From Deinandra increscens subsp. villosa (taxonomy: Eukaryota > Streptophyta > Magnoliopsida > Asterales > Asteraceae), in the NCBI GenBank assembly GCA_039602395.1, contig JBCNJP010000020.1, forward strand, positions 19,384,483-19,448,482: a DNA stretch of 64,000 bases, given 5' to 3'. Positions 20,785 through 31,200 of this stretch are shown piece after piece. The notes beneath the pieces were generated by a model. The model ran no database searches. It saw only the letters and a list, made by a program, of their open reading frames with translations, and had not been told where the DNA came from. The number at the start of each line of letters is the position of its first letter. Position 1 is the first letter of the stretch. The position numbers and the translations under genes were made by a program.

Positions 20785-21835
20785 TAAGATCATCAGTTAA
20801 AGATCCATCTACATTATGAAAGAGGGCAATGCTAGTTTTCTGACCATTGCATATGGCAAAATAAAAGAATGTCGTAGAATGGAGCACTGAAGGCGTCGTG
20901 ACTCAGGTCAGAAGAGGTTTTTAGGTACTGTACAAAGTTGATATTCATTGGGTTTTGCTAATTAGAGCACCAGATTACGAGATATATGTATATTTATAAA
21001 GTTTAATTTCTGATATGCTTTTGAGATTGTGAAATACACCGCTCAATAAATGAATGTACATGTTCGGTTATTGCTACCTCAGGATCCAGCCCAATGAATA
21101 CATAAACTACCAAATAGGGGACTTGGTTAAACTATCACGTAATAAGACTCTAAACAAAGAAGATGTGGAAATACAACTTGAAGTATCTTCGAATATATAA
21201 TTCGAAATAATGGAATATCATCCGAGGTGGAATATCTCTACGTCGGGGGTGTATGAAAATTGCGACTTCGAAGACGGTTTGTGTTATGAAAATAATATTA
21301 TTTAGAAAATAGTGATTAATCTTGTTACAAGACTGCTTTGTTTTCGTTTTGCAAACATAAAAAAAGGTAGTTGTTATTGACGATTTTTATTAAGTGCCGC
21401 CTGATGAGATGTCGTTTTTCAGCTAGCGGTTATCTATCAAGCCGATAACGGCTTTTATTTATGGGAAGGACCTTAAAATACTATACCCATGTAATCTCTC
21501 TACTTTTTATGTAATGTTGTCGATTGAGAGTTGGATGAAATTTACTTTTTTCTAATTGTTATTTTAATGAACTTTCAAAATTTATTTGTGCATATTGGAA
21601 TGTTAAAGTCGAAGGAGTAGGAACCAAAAGGAAGCGATAATGCAATAGTGATTGTAGGTTTTGGTACCATGGATATGGGCGAGGATTACTTGGATTGTTA
21701 AAAACTCATGAGGAGATGATTTGGGTGACGAATGGATACTGCAAGATTACCAAGAAAAGTTGAATGTGCAGAGTGGATGTTTAGAAAGAACTCTTAATGC
21801 TGTCCGGCCGGTTTGTGTTGATCGTTCCGAATCTA
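20785..21835 (+). pseudogene. Papain-type cysteine protease pseudogene E
   Basis: Plus-strand, inverted relative to C and D and more diverged from them. It shows VVEWSTEGVVTQV (mature N-terminus), a CDF-like block, a DDFY-like segment with stops, then VGFGTMDMGEDY followed after a frameshift by a degenerate NSWG-like region. Several stop codons and shifts are visible. It closes the cluster on the right side. Confidence 0.55.
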
Positions 21836-21899
21836 GCAACTGCATTTAAGACTTTTTTTTAGGAAATGCAATTTATTAAAACCTTGGCTTGAACAACTA

Positions 21900-22748
21900 T
21901 AATTGTATATCATCAATTTACAAGATGTCGAATAGTATTCCATGCCATGATTGTAATTTTGATTAACTTTGAGGGCATTTTCATGAGCTGTGTTAGAATA
22001 CTTCTTTACCTATCGCCCATTCTTTCACGTTTCTCTTCTCCACTGACGGCATACCTGCTCTTCATCGCTGCCCATACATGTCTCTTTCTCTCCTTCTTCA
22101 TCTCTCACATGCAAATGTTACCCTTGCATCTTCTTTACCGATGATGCTCTCCCATCGCTGCCCGTATCCATCTTAATTTCTTTCATCGTGACTTCCTGAA
22201 AATAGGGCTTCGATGATGGTTTTTCTACAAATGCAGTTGATATCACGACATCAGTCACCAATTTTATGTTAGGTTTTTTTTATTATTATTCTTCGAAAAT
22301 AGAGGCTTTGGGTTCTTAGATGCCGAAATGGGGGCCCTGCAAACTAGGGTTTATATTAGGGAAGAAGAAGAAGTACGGGATCTTGATTGATTTATTTGGT
22401 GCAACCGATACCTTTGCTTCAATCTTCCTAAATTTGTGCCGTTTCGATTTGCAGGTTCTTAACTTTTAGTTTGTTTGTGATTATCATTTCCTGCGATTTA
22501 GGGCAGTTGCAATTCACCATCACAATTTGTTAATATCTTTATTAGTTCTTATTATGTTCAATAGTTTTATGCAGTTTATTTGAGGGGAAAATATTAGCAT
22601 GTTCCTCTCCTACTATTGATATGCTAAACAAATGTCACTAATACAAGAATTTAGTTAGATGTAAATAAGTGATTCTCTGCTTGGTTTTTTTTTTTTTTTT
22701 TTGTGTGTGTGTTAAGCTTTTACACTAATTTTGAATAATTTTTTAATA
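21900..22748. other. Unassigned, partly leader-like sequence
   Basis: CT-rich stretches around 22010-22190 and AGGGTTTATATTAGGG near 22350 resemble a plant 5'UTR with an intron acceptor (TTTGCAG near 22450), but no coding exon follows. No function can be proposed. Confidence 0.25.
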
Positions 22749-24829
22749 AAAATTGGCCCCTATTAATCCCATTTATCATATATTGGCCCATAATAATCCC
22801 AATTTTAATTTTTCCCTACAATAATCCGAGTTATAAACATGTTGGCCTATATTGATCTGTTGTTAAAAATACCCTAACACCATTAGTATTTGCTGACATG
22901 ACATGTGATGAGGGACTGTTTTTGTAATTTTCTTAAAATAAAAGGGACTGTTTTTTTAAGGAAAATTGGATTTTAATAATACCAGTTTTACCTAGTTGGC
23001 GGATAATAATACGAGTTTCAAAAATTGCACACAATAATATCAATTAACGAGGTAGGTGCTTATAATGAAACGCCGTTAGTTTTTTATTAGGGGTGTTAAT
23101 AGTTTGCTGACGTGGCATTCAATAAGGGACTGTTTTATAATTTCTAAAAATAGAGGGGTTGTTTTGTAAATTATATTAAAATATTGTATTTGAAAGAAAA
23201 AATAAAAGAACAAAAGAGAGAACAGAGAAAGAGGGGCGCCAGTCACCCCCTCCTTCCCCGACCGACTACCGGCGACCACCTTCCCGTTCATCTGAGTTCG
23301 TCGGAAAAACTCGCTGGTCGTCTCTTTTGACGGAACATAGACTATAGGTGGCGATTTCGGTCCGATTGGTGGTGTTGCCGATCGTTTTTTCTGCCCTAGC
23401 TCTCCCAACCACCGCCACCACCATCGGCGACCCACATGGCCCATCGCTGCCGCCGATGCTCTTCCCTATCGGCTACAAGAACCGCTACAGGAACCGGAGC
23501 TGGAACCGCTACAGGAACCGGAGGCCGGCTGGAGCCTCGCCGACGCTGCTCAATCTCGCCGGTAGTCGTTTTTCGCTGACCGGACCACTATCACCGCTAG
23601 CTTTATCACCGACGACGACCAACGCCTGCCGGAATGGCGGCTCCGATTCAAACAAGGGGAGAGAGAAGATGGGTCATGCAACGGCGGTGTGTTTGGGGTG
23701 CACAAGGGGTGTTTGGTTGTTAAATTAAGAATTTAATAGAAGTTACAAGATAACCCCTTCATTCAAAACAGTCCCTCAACAGATGCCAGATCATCAACCC
23801 ACTAACACCATTAGTATAAGACTAATGACATTTCATTATAAGCACCTACCTCGTTAATTGATATTATTGTGTGCAATTTTTGAAACTCGTATTATTATCC
23901 GCCAACTAGGTAAAACTGGTATTATTAAAATCCAATTTTCCGTTTTTTAAATGTATTTTTTTTTCTAAACAACCTTCAACCATCATCACCGGCAGATCCT
24001 TCCCGTTGGTCGGAATCCACCACTGTTGGCCGGAATCCACCACCGAGTCCTCGCCGTTATCGATGAAGATGAAGTAGGCAGAGTTTGCAGCAGCCCAGCG
24101 TCGGTGCTGTTGTGGTCCGCCGGAAAAGCGGTTATCGCCGTCCGATTGAGAAGAGAGAGAGAGAAAATCTTGGTTTCTGTTCGAAATTAGAGAGAAGTAG
24201 AGACGATTCTTAAAGACCGCAAGAAATCCCCGTCGTGGGTCGCCGGACTTCGCTGAGTGGTCGCCGGATGTTGTCGGCTCCACTTTCTTCTTCTCTACTC
24301 GAGTTCCCCCATCGGTTGTTTGTAAAATATAAAATAACTCCCAAACAATTGGGTGATGCACAGGTCTCAATGGAGGCTAAATAGAATATTTAATTGTTCC
24401 TATATATAAACACGGAAAAGTTACTATCAAGATTTTTTTTTTTTTATATAAACTCACAAACTTTCATCGAGAGAGAGGGAAGAATCGTGAAGAAGATGGG
24501 ACAGAAGACAGTGATGAGTGGCCAGAAACTGATGAAGATGGTGTTGAAGAAGAAGGAAGATGATGGGAACAATTGGGTGTGTTTGGAACGGCTTTTATAA
24601 AATATAAAATAAAAAACACATTTAAAAAAGTCCATTTATTTTAAGAAATTACAAAAACAGTCCAACATCATATGTCACGTCAGCAAATACTAACGGGGTT
24701 AGGGTATTTTTAACGGGAGATCAATATAGGCCAATAAGTTTATAACTGAGATTATTATAGGGAAAAATCAAAACTGAGATTATTATCGGTCAATATGTGA
24801 TAACTGGGATTAATAGGGTGCAATTTTCC
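22749..24829. mobile_element. Outer MULE with ~210-bp TIRs, carrying a nested MULE
   Basis: Long inverted ends, about 22749-22958 and 24620-24829, share CCTATTAATCCC, TTGGCCTATATTGATC and GTTAAAAATACCCTAAC. Flanking 9-mers TTTTTTTAA (22740-22748) and TTTTTCTAA (24830-24838) match at 8 of 9. The interior right of the nested element (23950-24600) is GC-richer and has modest open frames on both strands. These include a minus-strand frame over 23906-24370 whose start side contains HHPIVWELFYILQT. This resembles captured host sequence; no transposase was seen. Confidence 0.7.
22960..23941. mobile_element. Inner MULE with captured GC-rich interior
   Basis: Ends GGAAAATTGGATTTTAATAA and the inverse are flanked by TTTTTTTAA and GTTTTTTAA (8 of 9 match). 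TIRs are about 230 bp, with shared words GTTGGCGGATAATAATACGA and ATTAACGAGGTAGGTGCTTA. The interior 23200-23720 is much richer in GC and has a plus-strand frame at 23348-23728 with NRYRNRSWNRYRNRR-type repeats, and an overlapping minus-strand frame. Neither looks like a known protein. The element sits inside the left arm of the outer MULE, so it is younger. Confidence 0.75.
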
Positions 24830-25673
24830 TTTTTCTAATGATTTGTTGTCTTCACCATTGTGTTTTTACTGATTGAGAGTTGTTGATAACTGAGGGTTAA
24901 CATTACCAATTTCATAGGGTCTTTAGCATGTTCCTCTCCTACTATTGATAAGGTTAACATTACCAATTTGAACCGGAGACAACATAAGATGTATGATAAC
25001 TAAGGTATGTATTTTTGGATCCGCATTGAGTCATTCATCATGATATTTTTTTAGGTTTGGGTACAACATTTCTCTACCTGTTCTAGATTAGAAAGAATGC
25101 GTTAAGTGGCGAGATTAGCATTTCTTAGGGGTTGTTTGATAATTGCTAACTGGGTAAGAGCTGATTGAGTAAGAGTTGAATGAGTAAGAGCTGATTGAGT
25201 AAGAAACTTTGGTTGAAACTTGGGTGTTTGATAGTAGTTGACTGGGTAAGAGCTGACTGATTTGTTTATTTATTTATTCTTTTTTTAAACGACAGCTGAC
25301 AGAGTAATGTATATAGCTAATTTGTTTTATATGTATTAAAAACATTTCATAAAAAAATAAAATAAAATAAAATATAAAAGAAATTTTGAAACAAAAAATC
25401 AATACAATAATTTTTGTTGTACGTGTCAAAAAAGAAATGAAACACATTCTTTTATAATAAAAATATTTCTTTTTAATTAAATAAAAATACGTTTTTAAAG
25501 TTAAAAACCATAATTGTATCTTCATTAATATAAACGATAAAAAAATAATAACAAACTTTCTGTTTTATCTTATGTTTAGTGATGAATTAAAAATAACCAA
25601 CTTTTAAACACACATAATAGCTTAAAATTCAAAGTGTCATACAAAATCCAAATCAAGCATAACTCATACAAAT

Positions 25674-26116
25674 TTAACTTGAAGCACTTGAAAATAGTTG
25701 ATTAGCAATCTGGTTCCGCAAAGTAGTCATATATTCAACGCCTTCTGAACCGCATTCTATGCTCTTACTTCCTCCACCTTGCACATTAGGAGTAGCCATA
25801 GTGATTTCTTCAAAGTCCATAAATAATTCATCTTGAATATTGTATTTTCGTATAAAATTATGGACTGCAAAACAAGCTATGACAACGTCTCTCTGCACTG
25901 GAAAAGGATAAGGAGCCATTTGTTTTAAGATTGGAAATCTCGCTTTCAGTACACCATAAGCACGCTCAATAACATTTCTGAGTTGTGCATGGGCATGATT
26001 GAATCTTTCTTCCTTAGTTAACGCTCGTCTTCGTCGAAAATCGGCTAACCAATACCTCGTGTTGCGGTAAGGAGCCAAAAATCCACGAGTGTTTGTATAT
26101 GCAGCATCACAAAGGT
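25674..26116 (-). pseudogene. Harbinger transposase (DDE_Tnp_4/HARBI1-like), C-terminal part
   Basis: The frame contains YYLCDAAYTNTRGFLAPY, which matches the second catalytic Asp region of PIF/Harbinger nucleases, and NVIERAYGVLKARFPIL with the third catalytic residue, Glu. It also has CFAVHNFIRKYN near the end, typical of plant HARBI1-like proteins. The N-terminal half with the first Asp is missing, so the protein is inactive. An intron acceptor probably precedes GKYYL at about 26116. Confidence 0.8.
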
Positions 26117-26177
26117 AATATTTACCTATAAATATAAGTGTGACATCTATTATATAAAGAATAAATGTAATGTATTT

Positions 26178-26316
26178 TTTAATCTTTCCCCGACTACCTT
26201 CCATGAACATCCTTTCAAGCTAGTACTCTCCCGACCGTTAATTGTTACTTCTTCTAGACATGCTTCGAGAAAAGCTTTGTCCACAGCTTCCGACTTCCAA
26301 CTAACTCTAGGTTTTT
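26178..26316 (-). pseudogene. Harbinger Myb/SANT-like DNA-binding protein fragment
   Basis: VSWKSEAVDKAFLEACLEEV followed by CSWKVVGERL is the Myb/SANT-like domain found in the second protein of PIF/Harbinger elements and in host genes derived from it. Only about 45 residues remain. They lie directly upstream of the transposase C-terminus, so a deletion has removed the intervening DNA. Confidence 0.65.
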
Positions 26317-26362
26317 TTTCGGACATATCTAGATACATATGAGAAATTAATTCCAAGTTCAT

Positions 26363-27852
26363 GTATATAACAAATCAATTCCAAGTTCATGTATACAACA
26401 AATCAATTCCAACTTCCTAATGATAAGAAAACTCAAGAACATCCTAATAACATAATAAACTAACCTACAATAAAATAACTAAAAGAAAAAAAGATTAAAC
26501 ATCAATAGTGGGCAAAGATTTTGGAACACAATATTGATGTAAAAACTAAACATCATCACTTTGGTTATTAAGGACTAGTGTAGCAAAAGAATGCCAAAGT
26601 TTTATGAGGAACAAATATACAACAGAAGCTATAATATCACAACCAAATGGTATTTCAACCAAATAAGCTTCAAAGCTACTTAAAAAAAATCAGTTTGACT
26701 AACACCAAATTCATGCCACATTCATACAATTTGTGTTACACAAGACTTCTACTTCTCAATTATACATCTATTTTTCTAGCATAAATCAACATATTACACA
26801 AGACTTCTACTTCTCAATTACTAACACAATCCCACTAACAGTAACCAAATATCAAATCCCAACTACAACAGATCACATAAGAAAATGCCATTGTCAAATT
26901 TACTAATCCAATCCAACACTCATTAACTACACAGTCCCACTTACAAGTCACATTTTTCAAACACAGTAATATACTTTAACACATCACATTTCCACATGCT
27001 TCATTATGAACAAAACTATTTTAATCTAGTTTCCAAACAAATCAAATCTTTAACATCTTTTTAATAAGCACAAATCATCAAAGTCCGGGTTCTAGAACTC
27101 ATTAACTAACACAAATCATATTTGAAAATCTAACCAAGTTATCATCTATCTATCCATTGATCAACCCACTTCGAAAATCTTCTACCAGATTTTATAGTGT
27201 TCTTTAATTACTTTGTATGTGTGTCTCTATGTATCTAATGTAACTTGATTGCTAATAGAGAAGGGTACTTTGCATCCAAGTGGACATTTTAGAGGCTTAA
27301 ACACACTTGAAATGTCATTAAAATACAAGGGAAAAAGTAGGCATAAACTTGACCAGATTACAAACTTCCAAGAGGATGAAAAATGCAAAACAGTATAACA
27401 AAATACACATTCAACAATCTTATCCTACTTTGTACAAAAGGTTCCCTGAATTCAGTTTTATATAAAAAAGAATGAAAGTTGGATTTTTCAATAAAAGGAA
27501 ACTATTGGTGAATGGTGGCAAGCAGCATTTGACAGATTCTTTCACAGGTTGAATTAAACCAAACTTCACTAAATTCTCGACTAAACAATGTATCCTTAAT
27601 CTAGCTGGCAAAGTTTTAAAATGCTTTTGATCTATCTCAGTTGTTCGTTCACATCTCAACTAAAGGATATGAATGAACACTATGAATTCAAACCACCAGA
27701 TCATCACAACTAGTAATAATAATAAGAATCATTAACCAAAATCAGATTCATAAAACAAAAAACTAAACGAAATAGAAAGAGAACAATTCCACAAAACGTT
27801 AATTAGCTAGTTGGACTTTGATAATTGAGAAATTAAATTAAAGAGGAATTAC
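26363..27852 (-). other. Harbinger interior, mostly non-coding
   Basis: AT-rich sequence without intact genes. A minus-strand frame at 27420-27659 contains HFKTLPARLRIHCLVENLV and FGLIQPVKESV, which has the texture of a real coding exon but was not identified; it may be captured host sequence. Confidence 0.3.
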
Positions 27853-28178
27853 TGATACGGAATAGTGGTTTTGGAAGGTACAGGGACTGCTTATGTCATT
27901 TTCGAAAGTATTAGGGCTGACCGTTACTGATGGTTAGAAATTAGAGGGACTTGTTTGTCAATTGTCAATAGTTGAGTCTGTTAGTTCGTTAGTCGGTATA
28001 TAACAATTGTAACTGTACGAGTTGAGGCATTCTTTGATTGATCAATAAAATTGACTTCCCTCTCAAATTCTCTTTCAATTCATCAGTACAATCTCGAGAT
28101 CGATTCATTCATTCGATTTCTGATCACTGATACAGCTTGTTCATCATCGATTGCAAGTTGAAACCCCAATTCGTATCA
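27853..28178 (+). repeat. 5' LTR of the Ty3 element
   Basis: 326 bp, TG...CA ends within a 7-bp terminal inverted repeat TGATACG/CGTATCA. It contains a TATATAAC box at about 27997-28004, which would drive genomic RNA synthesis, and AATAAAA near 28044. Confidence 0.95.
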
Positions 28179-28179
28179 T

Positions 28180-28191
28180 TGGTATCAGAGC
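28180..28191 (+). promoter_or_regulatory. Primer-binding site, Ty3 element
   Basis: TGGTATCAGAGC, complementary to the 3' end of plant initiator tRNA-Met, one base after the 5' LTR. Confidence 0.93.
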
Positions 28192-28244
28192 AAGGCTTTC
28201 CTTGGCTCTCGATTTCTATCGTTAATTCAAGCTAAACGACGAAC

Positions 28245-31200
28245 ATGACGCGAAGAACGATTCTGGATGGTGATAGTTCAAGGACGGATTCAGAAGAAAC
28301 GGTCAATGATCGTTTAGCGGCTCACGAGAAGACTTTGGAAACAATTCAGAATTTCATGAATACGATCACCTTCCAGATGTCTCAAATGGCAGCAATCAAC
28401 AACAATCGCAATAACAGAAATGAAGGAGATTACAATTTTGCAACAAGAATGACGAAGATCGACTTTCCTAAGTTTGGGGGAGAAGAATTAGATGATTGGT
28501 TATTCAAAGTGCAGCAGTTCTTCATGTTGGATAAGGTGACAGATGAGAATAAGGTACGTTTAGCCACTATTCACTTTGAGAAAAAGGCACTTCAATGGTT
28601 TCAGTCATATGTGAAGCAAAAGGGAGATCAGCCAATCACATGGACGGAATTATTAGCAGCTTTGAAATTAAGATTTGGGAAGATTTATGAGGATCCTATG
28701 ACTGATTTAAAGAATCTTAAGCAGTTGGGTACAGTGCAGGAGTATCATGATTCATTCGATGCAATTTTGAGCAAGTTATCTCTACCTGTGGAGTATGCCC
28801 TTAGTTGTTTCATGGCGGGATTGGAGGAAAATATTCAGTTGCAAGTCAGAATGTTTCATCCTACAACTATTCAAGAAGCATGTTCACTAGCCAAGTTACA
28901 AGAAGCGGCTTTCAAGATGACCAAGAACAGGTATAAATCTTCTATTTTACCAAATCCTGTATCTGTTGGTAACAAGACTGTGGCTAACTATGCTAAACCT
29001 GTTGATAAAGAAACAAAGAAGTATAGCAGTTTTAGAAAAACTTTAACTCAACAGGAATTAGATGATAAAAGATCAAAGGGATTATGCTATGTTTGTGATG
29101 AAAAGTATAGTAGGGACCATGTGTGTAAGGGAAAAAGGCCACAGTTATATCATATAGAAGTTGAGTATTTGGATGAGGATGATAATGATTTTGATGGTAC
29201 ACATGATAGTGAAGTAGAATGTGCTCAAATCTCAGTTAATGCAATGGAAGGTAATGATTTGTACCAGTCTATGAGGGTAACAGGTCATCATGGGAAATCT
29301 GATATTCAGATTCTTATGGATTCTGGAAGTTCACATAATTTTTTAGATGTAAAGTTGGCAAAACAGTTGGGTTGCAGGTTGGTGTCTAAACCAGCTATGT
29401 TGGTAAGAGTAGCAAACGGTAATACAGTGGTATGTGATAAAATGGTGGAACAATTTGCTTGGAAAATGCAAACATTCGATTTTAATGCTGATGTTTATGT
29501 TATGCCATTAGGGGGGTGTGACATGGTGTTAGGGGTACAATGGTTCACTACATTGGGTTCTATCAAGTTGAATTATAAGGATAGAACCATAGAGTTTAAA
29601 CTCAGGGGTAAGAAGGTAATTCTGAGGGGTCAACAGGGTAAGCACATTTCTGTTGTGGGGAAGAATGGGTTAAAGAAGGTTCAAAGTCAAAGGGGTGAAT
29701 TGTCTTTAATTCAGGTGTTGGCCATTGAGGGTATCCCTACCCCTAATTCTGTTTTGTTACAAAACAAGAATTGTAATGCAGAACAATTGTCTGAGTTACA
29801 AGAGGTCTTACAGGAATTTCAAGATGTGTTCACTGATCTCACATCTCTACCACCTATGAGAAATTACTTTGATCATAGAATACCTTTGAAACAAGGGACT
29901 GAAGGCATCAACTCAAGGCCTTATAGATATCCTAGTTTACAGAAGGATGTTATTGAAAAAATGACTCAAGAACTGTTGGATCAAGGAGTCATCAGATATA
30001 GCAACAGTGCTTTTGCCTCACCAGTGGTATTGGTTAAGAAAAAAGATGGAACATGGAGGATGTGTATAGATTATAGGAAACTGAATCAGGCCACTATTCC
30101 TGACAGATTTCCTATCCCATTGGTGGAAGAGTTATTGGATGAATTAAGTGGTACTCTTTACTTCACAAAATTAGATCTCAAATCTGGTTATCACCAAATC
30201 AGAATGGATCCTAATGATGTGCATAAGACCGCCTTTAAGACACATAGTGGCCACTATGAGTTTTTAGTGATGCCATTTGGGCTTACTAATGCTCCATCCA
30301 CTTTCCAGGGCCTTATGAATCATATTTTTAAAAATCAATTGAGAAAGTTTGTGTTAGTGTTTTTTGATGATATACTGATCTATAGTCCAAGCTGGTCAAC
30401 CCATTTGGATCATTTGAAAGTGGTCTTTCAACTGCTGAGACAAAACCAGTTGGTGGTTAAGAAGAGTAAATGTGATTTTGCAGCTCATGAGCTCGAATAC
30501 TTGGGCCATATAATAAGTGTAAAGGGAGTGGCTACTGATCCAAAGAAAGTACAAGCTATACAAGATTGGCCTATCCCAACTAATTTGAAGTCTCTAAGGG
30601 GATTTTTGGGGCTTACTGGGTATTATAGAAGATTTGTCAAGGACTATGGAAAGTTGGCTAAACCACTACATGAATTGACTAAGAAAGATGCATTCAAGTG
30701 GGATGTTACTGCTACAACAGCTTTTAATGCCCTGAAAGCTGTCATGATGAGTCCTCCTGTCCTAGCTCTTCCTAATTTTCATGAGCCTTTTGAGTTAGAA
30801 ACTGATGCTTCTGGTTTTGGTATTGGGGCTGTTCTGTTACAAAAAGGACACCCTATAGCTTTTCTCAGCAAGACCTTGTCACCCAAGAACCTTCAACTCT
30901 CCACCTATGAAAGGGAAATGCTTGCTATTATTCATGCAGTTCAAAAGTGGCAACATTACCTTATCAACAATCATTTTATCATCAAAACAGACCAGCAGAG
31001 CCTCAAATATATGATGGACAGTAAGATTTCTACTCCATTTCAACAGAAATGGATAGCTAAATTGATGGGTTTTCATTTTGATATTGTGTACAAGCAGGGC
31101 TGTTCTAATAAAGCAGCTGATGCTTTGTCAAGGGTGACTCATGGGGAGCTTTTACAGGCCTTCTCTTCATCTATTCACACTGATTTATGGTTGGCTATTA

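Noticed and set aside
23348..23728. 126-codon frame as a real gene
   Set aside because: It sits wholly within the inner MULE, has NRYRNR-type simple repeats and an overlapping antisense frame; it is better explained as captured or random GC-rich sequence.
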